Shown one piece after another: positions 20,501-32,033 of a DNA stretch of 64,000 nucleotides. Origin of the DNA: Ichthyophis bannanicus. Taxonomy: Eukaryota; Chordata; Amphibia; Gymnophiona; Ichthyophiidae. Below the pieces are notes generated by a model that was not told the origin of the DNA, ran no database searches, and was given only the letters and a program-made list of their open reading frames with translations. The stretch is taken from assembly GCA_033557465.1 (NCBI GenBank), contig CM066043.1:108862278-108926277 (forward strand), given 5' to 3'. Made by a program: the position numbers and the translations under genes. Within the stretch, counting starts at the first letter, position 1. Each line of letters starts with the position of its first letter.

Positions 20501-21277
20501 AAAAAGTCACCTTTTTGTCTGCCTCCAGCAGGTAGCAGCAAGGTGTTTGGACTGGTACAGCAGTGTAGATAGGCCTGTCTCACCTTACCCAGGTCATGTT
20601 CCTGTGGCCTGTATGACTGAGACCTGTAGGCCCATCATTGCTTGGAGCAAGGGTATGACCATGTCCAGTACTCGGTTACCCATGGGTTCCAATAAAGGTG
20701 TGCTGGAGAGCAGACAGGGAGGATCCCAAAGGGCTTCTGAACAGGTGTGGGGGGGGGGGGGATGTTTAAGTTGGGCCCCAAGGTCCCCTGCCTCTTTTGC
20801 TGTCCTCTATCTGCTTGCTGAGCTTTTTGTGAATCTTTATTTTTAAATTTCTTTTTCCTTGACCATTCACTTTTATTGGGTTGAATTTGGCTCTTTGCTG
20901 CTTTTAGTAGAGCAGTTAAGTCAGGCCTGGTCTCTCAGTTAGCAGGTCTCCTAGGCTTGCATAAGCGGCTGAGGGAAGCCCTACTTGGGTGTCCCCAACC
21001 AATTGATCAGGTGTTGAGACCCTTTTTTGAGCCTGCTTTTTGCAGATGGCCTGGGCTGTGCGGTGTGTTGGGTTCTTTTTTTGGGGGAGTGCCTCTTTTC
21101 ACAACATGTGCTTTCTTTTTGGTGGTGGTTCTTTTTAGCACTTTTTTTTCTTGGCCATGTGGAGCTTGGCCAGCATGCTTAGTGTTCAGCATTGTGTCCA
21201 TGTGGCTCTTGTCAGGTCAGCTATGTGGCGGGCTCCTTTTGCCCCTTGTGCAATTGGAGGCCTAGAGCCTGATAAAT
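20501..21277. other. Unassigned sequence between DIRS beta and ERV-A
   Basis: No protein or repeat homology recognised. Contains a G run (20750-20761) and T/G-rich tracts (21020-21160). Open frames here look random. Confidence 0.4.
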
Positions 21278-21743
21278 TGTGGTAGGCTATGGCCTGTAAA
21301 CTAGGCCTAGATCCCAACCCCCACCTGAGACTAGTGCTGAACAGAACCAGAGTTTGAGAATCTGCTTTAAACTGCTTTTGAAAAGTTTGTATAATTCCTT
21401 TATGCTGATGATAGACATGTTCCTGCATCCCCTGAGCTAGAAATGTCCTTAAAGTAGAAATGTATCAATATCTAAGACTATGCCTTAGTTAGAGTAGCCT
21501 GAGAAGGGGGAACAGGGAGCTAGGCCCAGAGAGAGTCTCCGATTGGACAGGTGCAAGGGGCGTTGGGACCAATAGAAAGTTTGCCTGTATCAAACTGTAA
21601 AAATTGTATATAAGGAATTTGCTCCTGTACTCCATTGCTCAGTCCTTTTTGGATGCTCTCCTGTCTGAGCCTGTGCACAATAAATGGCTTGGATCCTGCA
21701 GCTGACTCCTGGTTTTATTCATTGCGTGCACTTCGCTGCTACA
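21278..21743 (+). repeat. ERV-A 5' LTR
   Basis: Starts TGTGGTAGGCTATGGCC and ends CTTCGCTGCTACA. TATA box TATATAA at 21607-21613 and polyadenylation signal AATAAA at 21679-21684, in the usual U3-R order. Its first part matches 55022-55250, the 3' LTR. Confidence 0.85.
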
Positions 21744-21748
21744 TTTCC

Positions 21749-21766
21749 TGGTGCATTGGCCGGGAA
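21749..21766 (+). promoter_or_regulatory. ERV-A primer binding site, tRNA-Gly
   Basis: TGGTGCATTGGCCGGGAA lies 5 bases after the LTR and is fully complementary to the 3' end of vertebrate tRNA-Gly(GCC) with CCA. It primes minus-strand DNA synthesis. Confidence 0.85.
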
Positions 21767-23294
21767 GTGCGAGTAGTGGATGGTATTCAAGTGAATATAC
21801 CACGTATTACCGCCTCAAGGTTTGGCCCGGTTGGAACCATGTCTGTCTGACCGCAGGGGAAACCTCAGGCGCCACCGGTCCTTTTGTATCGGAGAGGGTT
21901 CCGCCTTGCCTCGGCGGGCTACTGGATCCGGCCGGCCAACACCTCCGAACCCGAGGGGCGTCCAGGATTCAAGCCAACAACTGGTTCTGTAGCGGGTACC
22001 GGATCCGGTGAGTAGAACTTTTGTTGCTATCTAGTCAGCTAGCTTGGGATATGTCTTGCATGAGTGCGCGAGACCGAGAGCCTGATCACCTCTCCGGGCA
22101 GTCCGAGTACGCCTTGCATGAGTGCACGCGGCCGAAACCACTACCCTTGGTTCAGCAGTCCGAGTACGTCTTGCATGAGTGCGCGAGACGCCTTGCATGA
22201 GTGCATGAGGCCGGCTGCTGTTGGTTAGTAAGGTAGGCCTGGGAATTTGGGAAAACGTTGCTAGCATGTCTGTGTCTCCCTCTGTTTCTAGGGCTGCCCG
22301 GACCCCTTACCGGCAGTCCGATCACCCGCACCCTCTGTTGTCTAACCGCGGGTTTCACGTCTGGTATAATGTAAGGTTATTAATTAAGGAACAGTACTGA
22401 GAAAAGGAAAAAAAAAAAACCCACTCTCGAGTCACTTTAAGGAATCGAGTCTAAGCACAGCACAGCGAAGACGAGCTGTCTCTGTGATTTTATTTTTTCA
22501 GCACGGTATCTCTAGCAAGCAGAGGGAGAAGAGGTGTGTCTTTCACACAGCCTGCAGAAAGGAATGTTTCAGTTCCTATTAACCCCTTCGGATCTCCTCA
22601 ACTGTTTTAGTTATATCTCTGCCCTGCCTGTATTGTTACTTCACCTGAACTTGTTATATTAGTTTGCTGGTTATATCTCAGCCCTTCCTGTATTTCTACG
22701 TCAACTGTTCCTGTTATCTTATTATTTTTATTTATTTATTTGTTTATTCTCTGATTTATGGGGGAAACCTGAACGGCTTAGAGGTCCGAGTACGGACCAA
22801 GGGAGGAGGAAAGTGTTAATTTTACAGTTGCTGAATGAGTGAGAGAGAGACACAGGTTTTAAACAGCATGGGCGGGGGTGTATCTATACTGAGCCTTCTG
22901 CAGTGTTTCCTTAAGAACTTTAAGAGGGGTTTCTCTGGTGATTATGTAATTGTAATGACCCCAGGTCGATGGGAAGTTTTATGTGAACGAGAATGGCCCC
23001 CCCTGTCTTTATAGCGTGCACCCAGAGGAACACTGCCATATAGTTCTGTCACGCTGGAAATGTTGGATTATGCTGGCATGTCTGTTTGTGTGTGTGTGAA
23101 TGAGAGGTCTTGAAACACAGACCAAACGAGTGCAGACTCCTGATTGGCGCAGTTCCTGGCCGGGCGACCGCGCCCAGGTTGCGAAAAGCAGGAAGCGTTT
23201 GGTGTTTGTCTACCTATTTGTTCCTAGGGCTGTACGGACCCCTTACCTGCAGCCTGACTACTCGCCCCTACTGTTTGTTGTTGTGTACGTCATT
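21767..23294 (+). other. ERV-A leader, with duplicated segments
   Basis: Contains a likely splice donor (CCGGTGAGTAG, about 22005-22015) and four iterations of CTTGCATGAGTGC (22050-22215). A module at 22340-22860 is shared with the ERV-B leader but absent from ERV-C. A second, decayed gag start is at about 22868 (MGGGVSILSLLQCFLKNFK...), a partial duplicate of the true gag start at 23295. The block GGACCCCTTACC(T/G)GCAG occurs at both 22295 and 23240. Confidence 0.6.
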
Positions 23295-23921
23295 ATGGGA
23301 GGGTCAGAGTTCATGCAAACTCCGTTGAAATGTATTATAAAGAATTTTAGCAAGGGATTTGCCGGAGACTATGGAACAAACATGTCTCTGTCCCGATTAG
23401 AAATGCTTTGTGAGAGGGAGTGGCCTGTACTGGTCACTACATGGCCCCCTGGGGATACTTTTGATGTTAGTATCATATCTTTAGTTAATCAGATTGTACG
23501 TAAGAAACACCCTGACCAGTTCCCCTATATAGATTCCTGGTTAAGTATTTGCGAAAAGGAGCCCTCCTGGATAAAGCGCTGCCATGAGGAACAGTGTAGG
23601 ATATTGGTAGCGACCACTAGGGGGGCCCAGAGGTCTAGAGAAGAGAAGCTGCCTGTGTATTCTGCCCCGGAATCGCCAGATATTCTGACCCATCCGCCCC
23701 AGTTCCTCTATAGGCCAGTCCCCTCAGCTCCGCCACGACCCCAGGCCGAGCCTGGCACCGGGGAACCCCCTCCCGCCGATTTTACCCCTAGCCCACCAAC
23801 CACCTCCGCAACAGGAGGAGGCACACCCCCTCCCGAGCGGGAGCCCCAGCTCCGTCCAGAGTGCCTTGGGAGGGCCGCAGTCCACCGATGATACTGCAAG
23901 CAGGGATTCTTTTGCCAGTTC
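23295..23921 (+). pseudogene. gag: ERV-A gag, 5' part (matrix and linker)
   Basis: The start ATG at 23295 (MGGSEF) gives an N-terminal Met-Gly suited to myristoylation. Matrix motifs: LKCIIKNFSKGFAGDYG, MLCEREWPVL and PDQFPYIDSWLSICE. A Pro-rich linker holds a PSAP late-domain motif (RPVPSAPP). An in-frame upstream extension reaches to 23100. The frame shifts near 23815-23890. ERV-B interrupts at DSFASS; the protein continues at 30896 with GSPTAKDQ. Confidence 0.8.
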
Positions 23922-24472
23922 TATAGCAGCTGATAAGCATGCAATAAATAATACCAGGAGTCGGTCAAAGATCCAAGCAAATTTATTGTGCACAAGGCTC
24001 AGATAGTCAAGCTTCAAAAAAGACTGAGCAATGGAGAACAGGAACAACTTCCTTATATACAAGTTTCACAGTTTGATACAGGCAAACTTTCTATTGGTAC
24101 CAATGCCCCCTGCATCTATCCAATTGGGGACCCTTTCTGGGCCTGACACTCTGTTCCCCCTCCTCAGGCTATTTTAACAAAGGCTCAGTTTCTAGACATA
24201 AATGCATTCCTACTACAAGGTCATTTCTAGGCTCAGAGAATGTGAGAATGCAAAACACTGGAACATATCTATCATCAGCATAAAAGAATTGAATAAAAGA
24301 TTAACACAAACTTATCAAAAGCAGTTTAGAGCGGTTTAAGGCAGATCCTCAGACCTTCACTGACTTTGGTCTTTCTCAGCACTACTATTTCTAAGTGGGG
24401 GTGGGGACTCAGGTCTAGCTTGCAGGCCTCTCATACATGTACAGGCTATTATATAGGCCATAGTCTACCACA
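23922..24472 (-). repeat. ERV-B 3' LTR
   Basis: Minus-strand LTR (TGTGGTAGACTATGGCC start at 24472; end ...CAGCTGCTATA at 23922, where the partner has TACA). Closely matches 30348-30895. The polypurine tract AAAGGGGGGAA abuts it at 24473-24485. Confidence 0.85.
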
Positions 24473-24530
24473 TTCCCCCCTTTGATTATTCTCACCCGCA
24501 AGTTAGAAAGGGTGGGAATCAAATCACATA

Positions 24531-27223
24531 TTATACTCGTGTAACAGCATCATCTTGGGGTATAGGGTAATATTGCCACATAGCTAATACTTTTGTAGCT
24601 GCCTTCCTTTCTACAATGCCATCAACGGCTGCTGACTTTACTCGACTGTGATGAATCCAGGGTTCGAGTTCTGCAACTTTAACTGCTGTTGGGGTTAATA
24701 AGCTGACAACATAAGGTCCCTTCCAATGCGGTGCCAACGGTGTCTTTCTCCACCCTTTGATCCACACCAAGACTCCAGGCTTGAGAGGATGCAGGGGTTC
24801 TGTTAGATGGATGGGCAGCTGATCTTGTATCCATGTATGAAGACTCTGCAAAACAGAACTTAAAACCAATAGTTCTTGTCTAGTAATTTCATCTAATCTG
24901 TTTCATATCTCCTTTTATTCCTTGTACAATAGGCGGGGGTCGCCCATACAGAATCTCAAAAGGGGAAACTCCTAAAGACTTAGTAGGGGCTAAGCATATC
25001 CTAAGAAGGGCTATAGGAAGAACCTGGGGCCACTTCAGGTGAGCTTCTTGGCAAAGTTTGGACAACTGAGATTTCAGGGTTCTATTCATACGTTCTACTT
25101 TTCCTAAATTCTGAGGTCTATAGGCAGTACGCATCTGATAATGTCAATATCTCGGGGCCATACTTAATGGACTTGCTTCCTGAGGTTATCCACCCTCATT
25201 CTTTGTACAGGGCCCCATGTGCATGCAAGGTTGTAAGGGCATACTTGGAATCTGGGTACACATTTAGACAGAGCCCTTTTCCTATTGTCAGTGCTCTAGT
25301 AAGAGCTATCAGTTCAGCTTTCTGTGCTGAAGTTTCTGGGGCCAGAGCTGAGGACTCAACTACCAGATCAAGGGTCACCACAGCATACCCTGCACAACGA
25401 TGTCCATTGATGATGAGACTACTTCCATCCATAAAGAAAGTCCGTTCTGGGTTCTCGAAAGGGACATCAGTCAAATCCGGGTGACTTGAGAATACAGTGT
25501 CCATAATTTCTAAACACTCATGATCAGGGGGGTCAAGACCAACTGGTAACAGCGTAGCAGGATTCAAAGCTTGACTGACCTTCAGTTGTATCTGGGGGTT
25601 CTCACACAACATGCTCTGATACTTCAACATCCGTGAATTTGTGAGCCAAAAACTTCCTTTGTGTTCCATAAGGGTCAGAACAGAGTGTGGTACAGTAACT
25701 TGAAGATTCTGTCCCAGAGTGAGCTTGTCTGCTTCGCTCACTAGGAGGGCTGTAGCTGCAACAGCTCTCAAACAAGGGGGCCAACCTCATGAATATAGAG
25801 GCGAAAAGGTTTCTGGACATCTGGCAAGCCCAGAACTGGTGATGACATCAGAGCGGCTGCATCCTGTTCAGGTCCCCATTCCAATGGAGACTTTTCCATT
25901 CCTTTGGTAGCTTGATACAATGGTTTTGCCAACAGAGCGAAATTGGGGATCCATATACGACAGTACCCTGCAGTCCCCAAGAAGGCTCTCACTTGCCTCC
26001 TGGTGGGATTACTGCACACAGCTTTTTTGCATTCCGGTCCCAAGCGTCAGAGTCCACTAGACAACTGGAACCCTAGACATTTAACTTCGGTTTGACATAA
26101 TTGCGCCTTGGTTCTTGAGACTTTGTATCCAGCCTCATTCACTTTCTGAATTTGTAGCTATGAGCAGGTCGTCCACATACTGAAGAAGAACCCTTTCTCC
26201 TGGGTTCACATAGTAGCTTGAAAGATCCGGATTTAAAGCAGCACTGCAGAGAGTAGGTGAATTCTTAAATCCTTGGGGTAATCGAGTCCAGGTAAGTTGG
26301 CCCCGCCTTCTTGTTGTGGGGTCTTGCCATTCAAAAGCAAACAAAAGTTGACTGATAGGGGCTAGGTGTATGCAGAAGGCGGCATTTTTCAGGTCCAGGA
26401 CAGTGAAATAAGTAGCCTCAGCAGGGATCAGTTCCAAGAGAGTATAAGGATTTTGGTACCACTGGGTGTATAGTTTCAGCTGCAGCATTCACTCGCCTCA
26501 GATCTTGTACTGGGTGGTAATCCCCTGTCCCAGGTTTCTTGACTGGGAGAAGGGGAGTGTCCCAAGGTGACTGGCACTCCTTGAAATGTCCATACTTCAG
26601 CAGTTTCATTAAATGGCAGTGGATACCTTCAATGACTGGTCGGGGAAGAGGATACTGCTTCACATGCGCTGGTTCCGCTCCTGGCTTGAGGGTGACGATG
26701 ACAGGGGCTATGTTCTTCGTTAGGCCAGGTGGATTATCTTCTGCCCATACTTCAGGCGGGGCTATAGGTTAGGAGGTATACAGGAACTAGCTGGCTTGGT
26801 TGGAGATGCACTATAGAACCGCTACTCTCCTTCTCGGGGGACAATCAGCACCATCAGTCCAGCGGGTTTTGAATTCGCAGTCATTTGCATTTCTCCTCCT
26901 TCAGCGAACGATATTTGCGCCTGAAGCTTGGCAAGCATATCTCGGCCCAAAAGTGGAATAGGGCATTCAGGCATATACAGGAACTGGTGCGCTATTTTCT
27001 GTACCCCTAGTTCACACATGCGGTTCTGCAGAAAAGGCTTGGTGGCCCTAGCTCCAGTGGCCCCAATAATGGTGACAGATCGTGAGGAAAGAGGAGCCAT
27101 GGACTTTGCCACTACTGAATGTTTGGCTCCTGTATCCACCATAAAGTCCATATATTGGTCCCCTATTTTCAGACTGACCATAGGCTCCTGGGGACCCAGG
27201 GTGAACTTGGAGCCCGGTCTGGC
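24531..27223 (-). pseudogene. pol: ERV-B pro-pol with two internal deletions, fused to env tail
   Basis: Protease is at 26822-27181 (VDTGAKHSV, DTG kept). Reverse transcriptase is at 26135-26760 (LPQGFKNSPTL, LLQYVDDLLIA) with frameshifts near 26500 and 26100. RNase H is at about 25140-25500 (FMDGSS, ELIALTRAL, YPDSKYALT). At about 25140 RNase H (IKYGPEI) jumps straight to integrase TAYRPQNLGKVERMN, so the zinc-binding domain and the first two catalytic Asp are gone. At about 24630 integrase [11 protein letters not shown] joins Env-tail VERKAATKVLAMWQ in frame. Confidence 0.8.
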
Positions 27224-28729
27224 CTAGTCTTCATCCATATCATAGCCCGTTGCAACTGCCACTCCCTCAATAGCTTCTTCCCTCTCTTGCTGGATCTATG
27301 CTCGGTTTATTCTTCCACGACTCTGAAATCAACCTCCTGTTCTCCAAGTTCTCCCTCCTCCCTTCCTGGGGGGTGGAGTCAAGATGCGGGCATTCACTTC
27401 TCTAATGTCCTTCTTCTCTGCAATGGGCGCACTGATTCGCACCCAGTGGGGTCCAATTATTTTCATGACCCCTTCCACTTCCTCTGCTCCTTAGATTAGG
27501 AAAACCTCCATCACGTCGTTCAACTAAAGCAGCAGCAAGATGATCTGCTTTCTTCTTCATCTTACGTTCACTTTCTCTGTCACATTCATTTTCACGATTC
27601 ACAAACACTTTCTGAGCAACTTCCATTAACTGTGCTGTATTCATGCCCGCAAATCCATCCAGTTTCTGTAATTTTCATCTTATATCTCTCTGGGACTGAC
27701 TGACAAAAGCTGCGTTTACCATACGCAAATTCTCCTGGGCTGCTGGATCGCATGGGGTATATAGTGAGAGCTGCCTGCACTATTTGGATCCCACTTGGGG
27801 CCATCAAGGCTGATGGGTCTGCATAATACTGGTCATTAGTTCAATCAAATCCTAAGGTTTCTCAGTGTAGGAGGCATAATGCGTCTTTGTTCAGTAAATC
27901 AGTGGTGGAAAAAGGCACATAAACAAACAAGGCTGGTCGGCCCTACCATGACCTGGCCTTCGGTATTAAGGGTGGGTAGGCCCTGGACCTGGTGCAATGG
28001 TATAACGTGACCATCCCTTTTACTGGTAGTTGTACTTCTGAAGGTATACAGCAATCGGGACTGTCTGGGTTCCACTTCATGTTCTTGGGCGCTGGCTGTG
28101 AGTGACCCTGAACTGGCAAATGAATCCCTGCTTGTGGTGTCATCAATGGACTGTGGCCCACTTGGAGGCACTCTGAACTAAGCCGGGGCTTCCGGTCAAG
28201 AGGGTCTGTGCGTCCTGCTGCTGCGGAGGTGGCTGGTGAACTACTTGGGGTACATCTGCAGGGAGGAGTCCCCCCTGCCCTAGGCTCTGCCCGGGGTGGT
28301 GGCAGAGCTGAGGGGACTGGCCTATAAAGATAATAAACGGGCAGATTTTTTTTTTTTTCAGACTTCCAGGCTCCCCCTCCCTTGTGGTTGCTACTAATCT
28401 CCTACACTGTTTCTCATAGCAACACTTTATCCAGGAGGGCTTTTTTTCTTTTTTCCCTTCACAAACACTTAACCAAGAATCTATATAGGGGAATTGATCA
28501 GGGAACATTTTTTCCTACAATCTGATGAACACGGGAAACTACACTAATTTCAAAGGTGCCCTCACGGGGCCATGAAGTAGCTAACACTGACCACTCCCTG
28601 TCACAGAGCATTCCTAATAGGGATGGAGACATTTTAATTCCGTAGTCTCCAGCAAATCCCTTGCTAAAAATCTTAGTCATACATTTCAACAAAATCTGCA
28701 TGGACCCCGACCCCCCCCCCCCCCCAATG
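27224..28729 (-). pseudogene. gag: ERV-B gag
   Basis: The start codon corresponding to MGG of the relatives reads ATT (about 28727), next to a C run (28711-28726). Matrix (LKCMTKIFSKGFAGDYG, PDQFPYIDSWLSVCE) and the linker (DTTSRDSFASSGS) are recognisable. Capsid is shortened by two deletions: THQP jumps to PKWDPNS, then to YTPCDPAAQEN (about 27740-27830), removing the major homology region. Nucleocapsid NQCAHCREEGH is kept (about 27410). It ends at the TAG at 27224-27226, before pro-pol. Confidence 0.75.
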
Positions 28730-30324
28730 ATGACGTACTTGACAACAGACAGAGGGGGCGGGCAGTCAGGCTGCATTTTCCTGTGGACTAAACATAATGG
28801 GTGTGTGCTCATTCTAAATAGGAACAATTTAGATAAAGCCCTTAAAATATAAAACTATTATTTTGCAACATGTTATAACAACAATTCCAATAGAAAGAAC
28901 TATGGCTCCTAACATGACGGCCACATATCTGTCATGGAACTAACTGCCAGCCGTAATCAGCACTTAAGCTGAACAATGTCTCTGCAAAAGAAATTACTTT
29001 AAATCTTACAGTTTAGGAAGCGGATATTCAAAGGACATGAACATTCCCTCAGGATTTAAATCATTTTCAAGTCGCGATCTGGTAACTACTGGCTCGGGAT
29101 GCTTCATAGTCCTGTCAGGGTTCTTAACCTCTACTTCGAAGGTCAAAGGAAAAAACAGAAGCAGTTTCTTTATTTTTTCTATCGGACTTAGGAATATGGG
29201 CAGGGCTGAGGTATAACCAAAAACAGTTGAGGAGATCGAAAGGGGTTAATAAGAACTTAACCCTCTCCAGGCCAAGCCCAAAACTGTTGGGATCCAAAAT
29301 TCTGACTAAACATTCCTATCAAATGATATATATAATACAAGACCATAGCAGAAGGAGCATCACTATTAGAACATATTGAATAAAACAGGTACAATTTTCC
29401 TGAAATAAGCACAAATTAACCCAGCTGCAGAACGTAGAATAAATTGAAAATAAACCTGCAAAGAGTTAAAGGGTACTAAACATTCCTTTCTCCGGGCTGT
29501 GTGAAAGACACACCTCCTTCTCTCTCTGCTTGCTAGAGACTCACGTTGTTGAAAATCAGTGAGACAGCTGTCTTTGTACTTAGTGACTCCTGCGTTGTTT
29601 CTTCCCCTCTTCCTTCTTTAATACTATTCCCTAATCGGTAAACTGTTTTACCAATTGCCCAACAGAATAATCTTACATTATACCAGAAGGGAAACCCGCG
29701 GTTTCAACAGATAACAAAAATCAGATACAAACAACAAACAGTAAGGAACAATGGGGGAGACAAACACCAAACGCTTCCTCCTTTTCGCGACCTGGGCGCA
29801 GTCGCCTGGCCAGGAACTGCGCTACTCAGGAGTCCGCTCTCACTTGGTCTGTATGCAAGACCTCTCATTCACACAAGCAGACATTCAAGACAGAATAAAA
29901 TCCTGACATTCCCAAAAAACCTGACTGACTGGCTGAGGGGTTGGTGGTTTCAGTCTCTGCTTATACCTTTAAGACTTCTGAGACTTACTAGGACCGCCCC
30001 GAGAGGTGATCAGACTCTCAAGCGCTTATTCCAGAATCCCGACTGGCTGGCTGACTGAGTAGCAGAAAATTTCTACTCACCGGATTCGGTTCCCGATACC
30101 AAACCAGTTCTTGGGTTGGATCCTGGACTCCCCTTCGGTTCGGAGGTGTTGGCCAGCTGGACCCAGTGGCCCGCCGAGGCAAGGCAGAACCCTCTCCAAT
30201 ACAAGAAGACCGGCGGCGTCTGAGGTTTCCCCTGTGGTCGGACAGACACGGGTCCAACCGGACCAAACCTTTTCAGGCGAGAAGTCGTGGTATATTCACT
30301 TGCATACCATCCACTACTTGCACA
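28730..30324 (-). other. ERV-B leader with extra module
   Basis: About 1.6 kb between primer site and gag, against 660 bases in ERV-C. It carries the module shared with ERV-A (29170-29710: CGCGGGTTTC..., GGTATAATGTAAG, GTGTGTCTTTCACACAGCC). It also holds an open frame of about 80 codons (29006-29245) ending in EYPLPKL and a following hydrophobic stretch (VMLGAIVLSIGIVVITCC, about 28870-28925). I do not recognise either. Confidence 0.55.
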
Positions 30325-30342
30325 TTCCCGGCCAACGCACCA
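30325..30342 (-). promoter_or_regulatory. ERV-B primer binding site, tRNA-Gly
   Basis: Minus-strand TGGTGCGTTGGCCGGGAA, one mismatch (GCG for GCA) to tRNA-Gly(GCC), 5 bases from the LTR edge. Confidence 0.8.
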
Positions 30343-30347
30343 GAATA

Positions 30348-30895
30348 TGTAGCAGCTGATAAGCATGCAATAAATAATACCAGGAGTCAATTCAAAGGTC
30401 CAAGCCAATTTATTGTGCACAAGGCTCAGATAGTCAAGCTTCAAAAAAGACTGAGCAATGGAGAACAGGAACAACTTCCTTATATACAAGTTTCACAGTT
30501 TGATACAGGCAAACTTTCTATTGGTCCCAATGCCCCCTGCATCTATCCAATCGGGGACCCTTTCTGGGCCTAACACCCTGTTCCCCCTCCTCAGGCTATT
30601 TTAACAAAGGCTCAGTTTCTAGACATAAATGCATTCCTACTACAAGGTCATTTCTAGGCTCGGAGAATGTGAGAATGCAAAACACTGGAACATATCTATC
30701 AGCATAAAAGAATTGAATAAAGGATTAACACAAACTTATCAAAAGCAGTTTAGAGCGGTTTAAGGCAGATCCTCAGACCTTCACTGACTTCGATCTTTCT
30801 CAGCACTATTATTTCTAAGTGGGGTGGGGACTCAGGCCTAGCTTGCAGGCCTCTCATACATGTACAGGCTATTATATAGGCCATAGCCTACCACA
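30348..30895 (-). repeat. ERV-B 5' LTR
   Basis: Minus-strand LTR, pair of 23922-24472, with AATAAA (as TTTATT, about 30410) and a TATA-like TATATAAGG (about 30475-30485). Confidence 0.85.
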
Positions 30896-32033
30896 GTTTG
30901 GGGTCACCTACTGCCAAAGATCAAAGCAGGGGAGCTGAATTCTGGCAGGCCAGACTGCATTACGCCCTCAGAAGTACGACAGCAAGCCAGAGGGATGGTC
31001 ACGTGATGCCATTGCGCCAGGTCCCAGGACTACCTATCCTTAATGAACAGGACCAGGTTGTGGTGGGGCCAGCCAGCCTCGTTTTATGTGCCCTTTTCCA
31101 CCACTGATTTATTGAAGTGGAAGACGCATTATGCATCCTATACTGAAAAGCCCCAAGAATTAACTGAATTAATGTCAAGTACTATGCAGACCCGTCAGCC
31201 TACCTGGTCTGATTGCCGCCAGCTCCTGTCTACCCTCTTCACTACTGAAGAACGAGCACGGATTGTGCAAGCGTCCACCCGCTGGTTAGAAGAGAACCCT
31301 GCAGGAGAAGGAGGCCTGGATCCCCGGCAAGCAGCCGCCACGGATTTTCAAAATGACGATCCTAAATGGGATCCGAACAGTGTGAATGGGGCGGCAGCCC
31401 TCACTCGGTTCCGCCAGGCCCTACTGCAAGGCCTGAAGAAAGGAAGCCAGAAGGCCATGAATATCGGAAAGGTAGCGGAGGTTATCCAGCGTCCAGACGA
31501 GAGCCCAGCGATATGATCCGGCAGCCCAGGAAAATTTGCGTATGGTAAATGCAGCCTTTGTGAGTCAGTTCCAGGGAGACATAAAACGAAAACTGCAAAA
31601 GTTGGAAGGATTTGAGGGCATGAATGTGGCCCAGTTAATGGAAGTTGCTCAGAAAGTGTTTGTGAATCGTGATCAAGAACGTCAGAAGAAAACTGAACGT
31701 AAAATGAAGAAGAAAGCTGATTTCCTTGCTGCAGCTTTAGTTGAACGACGCAGAGGAAGTTTCTCTAACTGAAGGACTCGAGGACGTGGAAGGGGCCGAG
31801 GAGATGGTCGGCCCCCATTGGGCGCAAATCAGTGTGCCCACTGTAGAGAAGGACATTGGAAGAACGAATGCCCAAACTTTGACTCCGCCTCCTGGAGGGG
31901 AGGAGGGAGCACACGGAGAGCAGGGGGGTGATTCCAGAATCGGGGAGGAATGTACCGCACATAGTTCCGACAAGATGAAGCAGCTATGGAGGGAATGGTA
32001 GCTGAAGGGGGCTACAGCATGTATGAAGACTAG
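30896..32033 (+). pseudogene. gag: ERV-A gag, 3' part (capsid and nucleocapsid)
   Basis: Continues from 23921. Capsid: LRQVPGLPILNEQDQVV, TDLLKWKTHYASYTEKP, PTWSDCRQLLSTLFTTEER, with the major homology region around QGLKKGSQKAMNIGKV (31428-31475). The p-domain KKADFLAAALVERR is charged and helical. The zinc knuckle reads CAHCREGHWKNEC (about 31831), one residue shorter than CX2CX4HX4C in relatives. Frameshifts lie near 31095, 31510 and 31770. Ends at TAG 32031-32033, in frame with pro-pol. Confidence 0.8.

Larger units (their letters stand above)
23922..30895 (-). mobile_element. ERV-B: minus-strand ERV lacking env
   Basis: A complete LTR-to-LTR insertion: 3' LTR 23922-24472, polypurine tract, pol 24531-27223, gag 27224-28729, long leader 28730-30324, primer site 30325-30342, 5' LTR 30348-30895. 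Flanks are GTTC (23918-23921) and GTTT (30896-30899), a 4-bp target duplication with one change. Env is reduced to its last about 30 codons, fused to integrase, and integrase lost its catalytic core. It is inside ERV-A gag. Confidence 0.85.

Noticed and set aside
20501..21277. A third DIRS element after DIRS beta
   Set aside because: The T/G-rich composition resembles DIRS UTRs, but I found no coding block or terminal repeat to support it.
22868..23040. Second functional gag start in ERV-A
   Set aside because: It encodes a recognisable matrix N-terminus but runs into stops within about 50 codons and is followed by repeated leader sequence and the longer gag at 23295.
27119..27499. Plus-strand 126-codon frame
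   Set aside because: Antisense to ERV-B protease and nucleocapsid; no domain of its own.
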